64,000 bases of DNA from assembly GCF_018139985.1 (NCBI RefSeq), contig NZ_JAGSOU010000009.1, positions 89,005 through 153,004 on the forward strand, read 5' to 3'. A program made the translations under genes and the position numbers. Of this stretch, positions 57,208-64,000 are shown in pieces; the first letter of the stretch is position 1, and each line of letters begins with the position of its first letter. Source of the stretch: Actibacterium sp. MT2.3-13A. GTDB lineage: Bacteria > Pseudomonadota > Alphaproteobacteria > Rhodobacterales > Rhodobacteraceae. The notes under the pieces were generated by a model that searched no databases, was not told the origin of the DNA, and saw only the letters and a list, made by a program, of their open reading frames with translations.

Positions 57208-57304
57208 GGCCGCAGCACAGAGCGCACAGCGCGGGTGCTTGTCAATGCGTGACGCGGCGGGCGCGAAAGAAAGGCGGACCGGGCGGGCAGGCGTCCGGCG
57301 CGGG

Positions 57305-57613
57305 TCAGTCCCCGATCAGGCCGGCCAGCGCCGCCGGCAGCGCCGATCCGGGATAGGATCTCAACGCCACCAGCGGCTGGTCGCCGGCCTCGGCGAAGGC
57401 AAAGACATGGATGTCGCCGTGATTGAGCGTGACGCGGCAGAACCGCTCCGGCCCGGCCAGCGCGGCGGGGCACTCATCGAGGTCGAAATGGGCAACCGCC
57501 TCCTCGAACGTCGCATAGCCGAGCGGCAGCGGGGCGTCGCCGCCGCCGGCCAGGGCCGTCACGGGGGCCAGTGGAACCGTGGCGCAGATCAGGGCGCGGA
57601 CAAACGTGTTCAT
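57305..57613 (-). CDS. Small secreted hypothetical protein
   Basis: 102 residues: signal peptide (about 1-22, [19 protein letters not shown]), then an acidic mature part with two cysteines (DECPAAL, RFCRVTL) which may form a disulfide. [13 protein letters not shown] and [14 protein letters not shown] recall small exported proteins of Rhodobacteraceae of unknown role. No domain recognised. It is divergent from ndk. Confidence 0.75.
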   Translation of the reverse strand: MNTFVRALICATVPLAPVTALAGGGDAPLPLGYATFEEAVAHFDLDECPAALAGPERFCRVTLNHGDIHVFAFAEAGDQPLVALRSYPGSALPAALAGLIGD

Positions 57614-57799
57614 TCCTTGGATCCTTTGTTCGTGGGGCCGCGAGGCGGCTGCGACTCGTATAACCTATCAAAAGACTCAGGTAAAGGCGATGCCCAGGCC
57701 GATGCTGCGAAAACGGGGAATTATGCCCCTTTATCCGTCCCGGTGGCCGTGCTACACGCCGCGCAGTTTCGAAACACCCCATCCCAGACGAGGACGATC

Positions 57800-58222
57800 A
57801 TGGCCATTCAGCGCACCTTCTCGATCATCAAGCCCGACGCCACCAAGCGCAACCTGACCGGCGCCATCAACGCCAAGCTCGAGGCCGCCGGCCTGCGCAT
57901 CATCGCGCAGAAGCGGATCAAGCTGAGCAAGGAGCAGGCCGGCGTCTTCTACGCCGTGCACAAGGAGCGCCCGTTCTACGACGAACTGTGCGAGTTCATG
58001 GCCTCCGAGCCGATCGTGGTTCAGGTTCTGGAAGGCGAAGACGCCATCGCCAAGAACCGCGAAGTGATGGGCGCCACCAACCCTGCCGAGGCGGCCGAGG
58101 GCACCATCCGCAAGGAATTCGCGCTGTCGATCGGCGAGAACTCGGTTCACGGCTCGGACGGCGAAGACACCGCCGCCGCCGAGATCGCCTATTTCTTCTC
58201 GGGCCTGGAACTGGTCGGCTAA
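57800..58222 (+). CDS. ndk: Nucleoside-diphosphate kinase
   Basis: Phosphorylates nucleoside diphosphates with ATP. 140 residues. Phosphohistidine in the NSVHGSDG motif (about residue 117); nucleotide-binding segment [13 protein letters not shown] at the start. The ATG has AGGACGATC upstream. Monocistronic with a 186-base gap to the preceding gene. Confidence 0.96.
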   Translation: MAIQRTFSIIKPDATKRNLTGAINAKLEAAGLRIIAQKRIKLSKEQAGVFYAVHKERPFYDELCEFMASEPIVVQVLEGEDAIAKNREVMGATNPAEAAEGTIRKEFALSIGENSVHGSDGEDTAAAEIAYFFSGLELVG

Positions 58223-58246
58223 CGACCCGTCCGGCGCATCGCGGTC

Positions 58247-58576
58247 CTAACGGCGCGCGATGACCCCGATCTCATCGAGGGCCGCTTCCAGCCGGGAGCG
58301 GCCCTTGTCATGTCCGCCCGCCTTGATCGCGTCGAAACGGGCGCGCAGCGCGGCCTTCTCAGTGCCCTTGCAGTCGTTCCAGGGACGGCCCTGCAGGCCC
58401 ATCTCGATCACATAATAGGCGATGAAATGCGGCCGGTGGCCGCTTTCCAGCAGCCGCGCATAGGCCGCGTCAGTGCCGAGCGCGCGCAGCTCCTCGGCCG
58501 AATGGATGCCCGCGCGGGCGAAGGCCGCCTCCATCGCGGGGCCGAGATTGCGGATCGTCGAGATCGGCGTCGCCAT
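58247..58576 (-). CDS. TfoX C-terminal-domain protein
   Basis: 109 residues comprising only the TfoX/Sxy C-terminal helix-hairpin-like domain (about 5-80): ISTIRNLGPAMEAAFARAGIHSAEELRALGTDAAYARLL. The N-terminal competence domain is absent. ATG 58576 has AAGGAGGG seven bases upstream. Function in these bacteria is unknown. Convergent with ndk. Confidence 0.85.
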   Translation of the reverse strand: MATPISTIRNLGPAMEAAFARAGIHSAEELRALGTDAAYARLLESGHRPHFIAYYVIEMGLQGRPWNDCKGTEKAALRARFDAIKAGGHDKGRSRLEAALDEIGVIARR

Positions 58577-58629
58577 GCCCACCCTCCTTGCGCGCACAGC
58601 CTAGCGCGCGGCGCGCGGGGCGGCAAAGA

Positions 58630-58767
58630 CTAGATGCTGGCCCAGTCGGTGAACCTGACGGGCGTGTCCGCCTGCGTCTTGTGTTCCTGGGCCGGGGGCG
58701 AGGCCGGCGCCTCGCGCGGGGCGGTTTTGCCGTCCGCCGGCGGGGCGGTGGGGGTCTGACGTGCCAT
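58630..58767 (-). CDS. 45-residue hypothetical peptide
   Basis: MARQTPTAPPADGKTAPREA and following residues: Pro/Ala/Thr-rich, disordered, then ending in a short aromatic motif RFTDWASI. Start ATG 58767, stop TAG 58630-58632. AAGAGCAGA lies upstream. No family recognised. Too short for confident calling; the conserved-looking C-terminal motif is the main argument for reality. Confidence 0.45.
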   Translation of the reverse strand: MARQTPTAPPADGKTAPREAPASPPAQEHKTQADTPVRFTDWASI

Positions 58768-58941
58768 CGTTCTGCTCTTTCTGCGGGACATGCCCGCCTT
58801 GGCCCCCCAGGCCGGATGCCCGTTCATCGGGCGCCGCAGGGGGCAGCGGAACATGCGAATAGGGCGCAAATGCGGCGCATGGCGGGGGTTCGACGCGGAA
58901 AAACGGCGGTTGTGGCCGGTTGACCCTGTTCACGACCATAC

Positions 58942-58961
58942 AATTCATGTAATCATGAATT
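58942..58961 (+). promoter_or_regulatory. ArsR operator of the arsenic operon
   Basis: AATTCATG-TAAT-CATGAATT is a perfect 8-base dyad ending directly at the start codon. TACAAT (58939-58944), a good -10 element, overlaps its left edge. The position fits steric repression by the ArsR domain encoded immediately downstream. The operon's leader would be only about ten bases. Confidence 0.8.
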
Positions 58962-59807
58962 ATGGAATTGAATGACGCCACCACGATTCTGTCCGCCCTG
59001 GCCCATGAGGGGCGGCTGTCGGTGTTCCGGCTGCTGGCCCGGCGCGCCCCCGAGGGCGTGCGGCCCAGCGAAATCGCCACGGCGCTGGGGCTGAAACCGA
59101 ACACGCTGTCGGTCTATCTCGGCGCGCTGGAGCGGGCGGGGCTGCTGAACTCGGAACGGCAGGGGAAATCGGTGTTCTACAGCGTCCATCTTGCGCGGAT
59201 GGGCGCGCTCGTCGATTTTCTCGCCGCCGATTGCTGCCGGGGCCGGCCCGACCTCTGCGCGCCGTTGACGGCGCGTGCCCTTGCCACCACCGGAGAATCC
59301 GCCATGCCGGACCGCAAGTTCAACGTTCTCTTCATCTGCTCGGGAAATTCAGCCCGCTCGATCATGGCCGAGGCGCTGCTGGCCTCGATCGGCAGCGCGA
59401 AGTTCAACGCCTATTCCGCTGGCACCAAACCGTTTTCCGAGCTCAATCCCTTCGCCGTGGAGATGCTGAAGCGCAACGACCACGATGTCTCGGGGCTGCG
59501 GGCGAAAACTATCGCCGAGTTCCAGCGCGCCGGCGCGCCGGTCATGGATTTCGTCTTCACTGTCTGCGACCAGGCCGCGAACGAGGAATGCCCGCCCTGG
59601 CCGGGCCAGCCGATCACCGGGCATTGGGGCCTGCCCGATCCGGTCAAGGTGACGGGGACGGATGCCGAGAAGGCGCTGGCCTTTGCCACCACATACGCCC
59701 AGATGCGGCGCCGCGTGCTGGCCTTCGCCGCGCTGCCCTTCGACCAACTCGACCGGCTCGCGCTGCAAGCGCAGGTCGACGCGATCGGACAGATCGACGG
59801 CAACTGA
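58962..59807 (+). CDS. ArsR repressor fused to arsenate reductase (ArsC)
   Basis: 281 residues. N-terminal winged-helix ArsR domain (about 1-85; recognition helix near [18 protein letters not shown]) followed by the Cys91-Cys92...Cys99 cluster, matching C-terminal As(III)-binding cysteines of ArsR of the Acidithiobacillus type. The second domain (about 116-275) is a low-molecular-weight-phosphatase-fold ArsC with CX5R loop CSGNSAR (Cys126-Arg132) and resolving cysteines Cys202 and Cys210. First gene of arsRC-gap-arsJ. The continuous frame and single start indicate a genuine fusion. Confidence 0.92.
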   Translation: MELNDATTILSALAHEGRLSVFRLLARRAPEGVRPSEIATALGLKPNTLSVYLGALERAGLLNSERQGKSVFYSVHLARMGALVDFLAADCCRGRPDLCAPLTARALATTGESAMPDRKFNVLFICSGNSARSIMAEALLASIGSAKFNAYSAGTKPFSELNPFAVEMLKRNDHDVSGLRAKTIAEFQRAGAPVMDFVFTVCDQAANEECPPWPGQPITGHWGLPDPVKVTGTDAEKALAFATTYAQMRRRVLAFAALPFDQLDRLALQAQVDAIGQIDGN

Positions 59808-59833
59808 AACAGGTCATCCGACTGGAGAGTGTC

Positions 59834-60844
59834 ATGACAAGAATTGCCATCAACGGATTGGGACGCATGGGAAAACTGGTCCTGCGCGCCTTTTTTGACC
59901 AGGGGCTTCCAGGCGAGATCGTGCTGTTGAACGACATCGCCGGCACGCCCGAACAGCACGCGCTGCTGTTCGAATTCGACACCGTTCACGGCCGCTGGCC
60001 GGCCGAGATCGGCCATGACGCGACCTCGGTCACGGTCAACGGTCACCGCATGGAGATGCGCGCCGAGAAACGGATCGAGGATCTGCCGCTGCAGGAGATG
60101 GGCGTCGACCTGGTGGTCGATTGCACCGGGGTGTTCAAGTCCGCGGCGAAGATCGCCCCGTATTTCGCGGCGGGCGTGAAGAAGGTCGTGGTCTCGGCCC
60201 CGGTCAAGGATCCAGGCGTTCTGAACCTCGTCTATGGTGTGAACCATGACCTTTATGATCCAGAAAAACATGACATAATCACCGCCGCCAGCTGCACCAC
60301 CAACTGCCTTGCGCCGGTGGTCAAGGTGCTGCTGGAGGGGCTGGGGATCGTGCATGGCTCGATGACCACGATCCATGATGTGACCAACACCCAGACCATG
60401 GTGGACCGCCCCCACAAGGATCCGCGCCGGGCGCGCTCGGCGCTGAATTCGCTGATCCCGACGACCACGGGCTCGGCCACCGCGATCACGCTGATCTACC
60501 CCGAGCTGAAGGGCAAGCTGAACGGCCACGCCGTGCGGGTGCCGCTGCTCAACGCCTCGCTCACCGATTGCGTGTTCGAGGTCGTACGCCCCACCACGGT
60601 GGAGGAGGTGAACGCGCTGTTCAAGGCGGCGGCGGAGGGCGCGCTGAAGGGCATCCTCGGCTACGAGGAACGTCCGCTGGTGTCCTGCGACTACACCAAC
60701 GACCCGCGCAGCGCGATCGTCGACGCGCCCTCGACCATGGTGGTGGACGGCACGCAGGTGAAGGTTTTCGCCTGGTACGACAACGAATGGGGTTATTCCT
60801 GCCGGCTGGCGGATGTCACCCGCATGGTGGCCGCGGGCCTATGA
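59834..60844 (+). CDS. gap: Glyceraldehyde-3-phosphate dehydrogenase of the ArsJ pathway
   Basis: 336 residues. NAD-binding INGLGRMGK, catalytic Cys in [11 protein letters not shown] (about 154), TGSATAI and the C-terminal WYDNEWGYS. In ars operons with arsJ this enzyme forms 1-arseno-3-phosphoglycerate from arsenate. The start at 59834 has CTGGAGAG upstream. It overlaps arsJ by four bases, so the coupling is direct. Housekeeping glycolytic use is possible but the context favours arsenate detoxification. Confidence 0.93.
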   Translation: MTRIAINGLGRMGKLVLRAFFDQGLPGEIVLLNDIAGTPEQHALLFEFDTVHGRWPAEIGHDATSVTVNGHRMEMRAEKRIEDLPLQEMGVDLVVDCTGVFKSAAKIAPYFAAGVKKVVVSAPVKDPGVLNLVYGVNHDLYDPEKHDIITAASCTTNCLAPVVKVLLEGLGIVHGSMTTIHDVTNTQTMVDRPHKDPRRARSALNSLIPTTTGSATAITLIYPELKGKLNGHAVRVPLLNASLTDCVFEVVRPTTVEEVNALFKAAAEGALKGILGYEERPLVSCDYTNDPRSAIVDAPSTMVVDGTQVKVFAWYDNEWGYSCRLADVTRMVAAGL

Positions 60845-62094
60845 CCGCGCGGGCGACGAAGCCGGACGGGTTGGCCGCCTATATCGCGGTGACGGCGGCC
60901 TACTGGGCCTTCATGCTGTCGGACGGCGCGCTGCGGATGCTGGTGCTGCTGCATTTCCACAGCCTCGGCTTTTCGCCGGTGCAGCTGGCCTGGCTGTTCC
61001 TGCTTTACGAGTTCATGGGCATGGTCACCAACCTGTCGGCGGGTTGGATCGCAGCGCGGTTCGGGCTGACCTCGACGCTTTACGCGGGGCTCGGCCTCCA
61101 GATCGCGGCGCTGGTGGCGCTGGCGCAGCTCGATCCAGGGTGGTCGGTGGTGGGGTCGGTGATCTTCGTGATGGCGGTGCAGGGGGCCTCGGGCGTGGCC
61201 AAGGACCTGGCCAAGATGTCGTCGAAATCCGCGGTCAAGCTGCTGGCGCCGACGGGCGAGGGGGCGCTGTTCCGCTGGGTCGCGGTGCTGACGGGATCGA
61301 AGAACGCGGTGAAGGGGCTGGGCTTCCTGCTGGGCGCGGCGTTGCTGGGCGTGCTGGGCTTCACGGCTGCGGTCTACGCCATGGCCGCGGTGCTTGCGAC
61401 GATCCTGGCGGGCGTCGCGCTGTTCATGCCGGCGGGGCTGCCGCGCGGCAGGAAGGGCGCGAAATTCCGCGAGGTGTTTTCCAAGGACCCGCGCATCAAC
61501 CGGCTGTCGGCGGCGCGGATGTTCCTGTTCGGGGCGCGCGACGTGTGGTTCGTGGTGGGCGTCCCGATCTATTTCTACGCCGTCCTTTCGGACGGGACCG
61601 AGGCCGGCAACCGCGCGGCGTTCTTCCAGATCGGCACATTCATGGCACTCTGGGTCATCGGCTACGGCGCGGTGCAGGCCTGGGCCCCGAAACTGCTGGG
61701 CGCGGCGGGCAAGCCGCTGTCGCAGATCGTCCGGCTGGCGGCGGTCTGGGTGGGTGCGCTGACGCTGATCCCGCTGGCGCTGGCGGCGGCGGCCTGGGCC
61801 GCGGGCGGGCCGCAGGGCTGGCTGACGGGGGTGCTGGTGGCGGGGCTGATGCTGTTCGGCGTCGTCTTCGCGCTGAACAGCGCGGTGCATTCCTACCTGA
61901 TCCTCGCCTTCACCGAGGCCGAGCGGGTGACGATGGATGTGGGGTTCTACTACATGTCCAACGCCGCGGGGCGGCTGCTGGGCACGCTGCTGTCGGGGCT
62001 GAGCTATCAGATCGGGGGGCTGCCGCTGTGCCTGGCCACCGCGGGCGCGATGGCCGGGCTGAGTTTCCTCATCGTGCGACGGCTGGAGGGCTGA
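60841..62094 (+). CDS. arsJ: Organoarsenical efflux MFS transporter ArsJ
   Basis: 417 residues with 11-12 predicted membrane segments. N-terminal [26 protein letters not shown] and the central [22 protein letters not shown] are recognisable ArsJ segments. It exports 1-arseno-3-phosphoglycerate made by the adjacent GAPDH; the product then decays to arsenate outside. ATGA overlap with gap. Last gene of the operon. Confidence 0.92.
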   Translation: MTARATKPDGLAAYIAVTAAYWAFMLSDGALRMLVLLHFHSLGFSPVQLAWLFLLYEFMGMVTNLSAGWIAARFGLTSTLYAGLGLQIAALVALAQLDPGWSVVGSVIFVMAVQGASGVAKDLAKMSSKSAVKLLAPTGEGALFRWVAVLTGSKNAVKGLGFLLGAALLGVLGFTAAVYAMAAVLATILAGVALFMPAGLPRGRKGAKFREVFSKDPRINRLSAARMFLFGARDVWFVVGVPIYFYAVLSDGTEAGNRAAFFQIGTFMALWVIGYGAVQAWAPKLLGAAGKPLSQIVRLAAVWVGALTLIPLALAAAAWAAGGPQGWLTGVLVAGLMLFGVVFALNSAVHSYLILAFTEAERVTMDVGFYYMSNAAGRLLGTLLSGLSYQIGGLPLCLATAGAMAGLSFLIVRRLEG

Positions 62095-62107
62095 AGAAGC
62101 CCGGGCC

Positions 62108-62135
62108 GCGCCCGCCCCGTCGCCAGGGCGGGCGC
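62108..62135. terminator. Hairpin between arsJ and the MBL-fold gene
   Basis: GCGCCCGCCC (62108-62117) pairs perfectly with GGGCGGGCGC (62126-62135) over eight bases, in the 68-base gap between convergent genes. No T-run, so intrinsic termination is not certain. Confidence 0.45.
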
Positions 62136-62162
62136 CGCCCTCTGGTCAGGCTTGCCGGCCTG

Positions 62163-63128
62163 TCAGCTCCAGCGCCAGAGCGCGGGAACGAAGCGGTAGG
62201 CGTCGCCGGCCCGCATCACATGGCCCACGCCGGGGAAGGGGAAGTGATAGCCGAGCACCGCGATCTCGTCGGTGGCGGTCATGTCCAGCAGGCGCTTGCG
62301 GGTCTCGACCGTCAGCGCGGGATCGGTGTCCGAGCCCGAGACCCAGCCCGGCTGCTCCATCGAGATATAGGCGTGGGTCATCGAATCGCCCAGCGCGATC
62401 AACTGCTTGCCCTCGCTCTCGATCCGCAGGGACATGTGGCCCAGCGTGTGGCCCGGGGTGAAGAGCAGGCTCACGCCCGGCGCCACCTCGTGGCCGTCCT
62501 GCGCCATGGTCCATTCCAGCCCGTCCGCGCTGAGCGAGTTCACCGCGCCGACCACGAATTGCTGCATCTCGGGCGACACCTGGTTCGCCAGGTCGTCCTG
62601 CATCCAGTAGTCGTATTCCGTTGCGCCGATGATGTATTCGGCGTCCGGGAAGATCGGCTCGTCGAAGTCGTCGCGGATGCCCCAGATGTGATCGGGGTGG
62701 GCGTGGGTGATCACCACATGGGTGATGTCGCCGCCGTCGATCCCCGCCTCGGCGAGGTTGTCCAGGAGCCGACCCGCCGTTGGCAGGAAGCGGTCGCCGG
62801 AGCCGACATCGACCAGGATCGTCGACTCGCCGGTCTCGATCACCAGGTGGTTGGTGTGGGAGTAGTGCTCCTCCGTCGAGAGGCGGTGCGCCTTGAGGAA
62901 GGCCTTGACCTCTTCGGCGTCGGCATTGACGCCCAGCCCGGTGGTGGGCAGGCCGAGATGGCCGTCGGAGACCACGGTGAGGTGGATCTCGCCGATGTTG
63001 AACCGGAAATGCGCCGGGTTGGCGCCGGTCAACTGCGTCGCGGCCCTGAGCGGCGCGGGCAGGGCGAAGGCGGGGGCCACCGCGGCCAGTTTCAGCAGGT
63101 CGCGGCGGCTGGGTTTCAGAACGGTCAT
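62163..63128 (-). CDS. Tat-exported MBL-fold metallo-hydrolase
   Basis: 321 residues. Twin-arginine signal (SRRDLLKLAAVAPAFALPAPLRA, about 7-30). Metallo-beta-lactamase domain (about 45-300) with THAHPDH (metal ligands), GHTLGHMSL, ALGDSMTHAY and GYHFPFPGVGH. It resembles periplasmic hydrolases of the quorum-quenching/glyoxalase-like group; the substrate is unknown. ATG 63128 is preferred to an adjacent TTG. Upstream 84 bases separate it from the CMD-family gene. Confidence 0.9.
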   Translation of the reverse strand: MTVLKPSRRDLLKLAAVAPAFALPAPLRAATQLTGANPAHFRFNIGEIHLTVVSDGHLGLPTTGLGVNADAEEVKAFLKAHRLSTEEHYSHTNHLVIETGESTILVDVGSGDRFLPTAGRLLDNLAEAGIDGGDITHVVITHAHPDHIWGIRDDFDEPIFPDAEYIIGATEYDYWMQDDLANQVSPEMQQFVVGAVNSLSADGLEWTMAQDGHEVAPGVSLLFTPGHTLGHMSLRIESEGKQLIALGDSMTHAYISMEQPGWVSGSDTDPALTVETRKRLLDMTATDEIAVLGYHFPFPGVGHVMRAGDAYRFVPALWRWS

Positions 63129-63212
63129 CAAGTCCTCCCTGGCGATGATCGTGGAGACGTATTCGGATCCTTATATACATCGATCCGCGCAGAGGGGAAC
63201 TGCGACCAGCCG

Positions 63213-63596
63213 TCAGTCCTGCTCGTCGAGCACCTTGCGCGCCGCGCGGAAACATTCCAGCGCCTGCGGCACGCCGCAATAGATGCCCACGACATGGATG
63301 ATGGCGCGGATTTCGGCGCGGCTGACGCCGTTGTTCAGCGCGCCGCGGCAGTGCAGTTCCCATTCGTGCATCTTGCCCAGCGCGCCGATCATGGCGAGGT
63401 TCATCATGCTGCGCGTCTTGGCGTCGATCGTCTCGTCGCCCCAGCCGAATCCCCAGCACCAGGCGGTCATGGCCTCCTGGAAGGGGCGGGTGAAGTCGTC
63501 GGCGGCGGCGAGGTTCTTTTCCACATAGCCTGCGCCAAGGGTCGCTTTGCGCTGTTCCAGGCCCTTCAGGAACAGGTCTTCGTCGAATGTGCTCAT
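63213..63596 (-). CDS. Carboxymuconolactone decarboxylase (CMD) family protein
   Basis: 127 residues of the AhpD/CMD fold. WELHCRGALNNGVSRAEIRAIIHVVGIYCG supplies the helix with conserved Cys and His. Length and ending (ALECFRAARKVLDEQD) fit 4-carboxymuconolactone decarboxylase-like proteins. No protocatechuate pathway genes are adjacent, so the name marks family rather than reaction. ATG 63596 has AGGCTGA upstream. It may be co-transcribed with the MBL-fold gene. Confidence 0.88.
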   Translation of the reverse strand: MSTFDEDLFLKGLEQRKATLGAGYVEKNLAAADDFTRPFQEAMTAWCWGFGWGDETIDAKTRSMMNLAMIGALGKMHEWELHCRGALNNGVSRAEIRAIIHVVGIYCGVPQALECFRAARKVLDEQD

Positions 63597-64000
63597 CAGT
63601 TCAGCCTTTATGTTGGTTCGCAGGGCCCGTTTCACGCCCCTGGCCGGGCTAGCATAACTGGCCGGGAAAAGCCTGCAGGATGTGGAGGGGTGTCGCGCGC
63701 GGCCCAGGCGTCACGATCGCGGGCGGTGGCGCGCTGGCCGAGGATGGTGGAGTGGTGGAACTCATGTCCTCTCGGCCGCGCGCCGGGGCGCTGGCCACGC
63801 GGGCGTGTCCTGACCGGGCGGGTGGGATGAAAGGCCTTCGCCCCTGTTGATCGGCAAACCGACAGAGGCGATTTCCCGGGCGGCGGCTCTGGCCGGGATC
63901 GCCGTCGCCGCCCTGCGGGCGATCATGGCCGGCGCCCGGCCGGCGCCCGGTCCTCCGCTGGTCAAGGCGATCATTCCCCGGCCGCATCGACGGGCATGTA
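63597..64000. other. Right-edge stretch with no supported gene
   Basis: 404 bases. Minus-strand frames of 70 and 112 codons are open, but they have no convincing ribosome-binding site, no domain and biased GC-rich composition expected by chance. A plus-strand frame from about 63845 to the edge reads PTEAISRAAALAGIAVAALRA and could be a remnant. I see no terminal repeat, tRNA or clear promoter. The next real gene may start beyond the window. Confidence 0.5.

Noticed and set aside
63649..63987. Minus-strand 112-codon open frame at the right edge
   Set aside because: No ribosome-binding site, no domain, and its composition is that of a random frame in GC-rich DNA.

Overview
The window is a GC-rich, densely coding chromosomal segment of an alphaproteobacterium, almost certainly family Rhodobacteraceae. 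The basis is gene content: a coenzyme-B12-dependent class II ribonucleotide reductase, a DksA with a degenerate zinc finger, a DUF4167 protein after prfA-prmC, DUF2852/DUF2927/DUF1499 proteins, a two-domain cold-shock protein, Entner-Doudoroff genes edd-eda, and gene orders such as lptFG-lptD-surA-pdxA-rsmA divergent from pepA-holC. No phage, insertion sequence or CRISPR array is evident.

Layout. 1-5.2 kb: ppiD (truncated at the left edge), an aminotransferase, a DUF2127-like membrane protein, gpt and fabI on the minus strand, then pdxH. 5.2-10.8 kb: double cold-shock-domain protein, DUF192 protein, tRNA-Pro(TGG), a 521-base non-coding stretch with an NrdR box, and nrdJ. 10.8-12.5 kb: divergent LuxR-type pair (one without a DNA-binding domain) and an EF-hand protein. 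12.5-15.1 kb: ilvBH with a complete leader-peptide attenuator and promoter. 15.3-22.5 kb: ABM-domain protein, NarL-type two-component system, divergent TRAP transporter with unusually large membrane subunits. 22.5-28.1 kb: bpt, RDD protein, DUF2852 protein with a twin operator, YbaK-type deacylase, glnE. 28.1-33.2 kb: edd-eda, an RlmI-like methyltransferase with a PIN protein, an M48 protease. 33.3-37.5 kb: minus-strand MoxR ATPase / GNAT / DUF2927 lipoprotein / 54-residue membrane protein / VWA protein cluster. 37.6-43.8 kb: dksA, FAD monooxygenase, agmatinase, DUF1499, prfA-prmC, DUF4167. 43.8-51.2 kb: rsmA-pdxA-surA-lptD-lptG-lptF, an outer-membrane biogenesis operon. 51.3-57.6 kb: pepA-holC, a K+-channel-like protein with a zinc ribbon, a retropepsin-like protease, MarC, ABC-F. 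57.8-64 kb: ndk, TfoX C-terminal-domain protein, the arsenic operon arsR-arsC fusion / gap / arsJ, then a Tat-exported MBL-fold protein and a carboxymuconolactone-decarboxylase-like protein. The last 400 bases hold nothing I can call.

Most of the window is housekeeping. The points that stand out are: (1) a complete ilvBH attenuator with a 15-residue leader peptide carrying Ile-Leu-Val-Leu-Val; (2) an ArsR-ArsC fusion driving gap-arsJ, where the reductase may make the ligand for its own repressor; (3) a divergent pair of AHL-binding proteins of which one lacks the helix-turn-helix; (4) twin 17-bp TGTGA-N7-TCACA operators before a DUF2852 gene; (5) the MoxR/VWA cluster with an inserted lipoprotein and small membrane protein.
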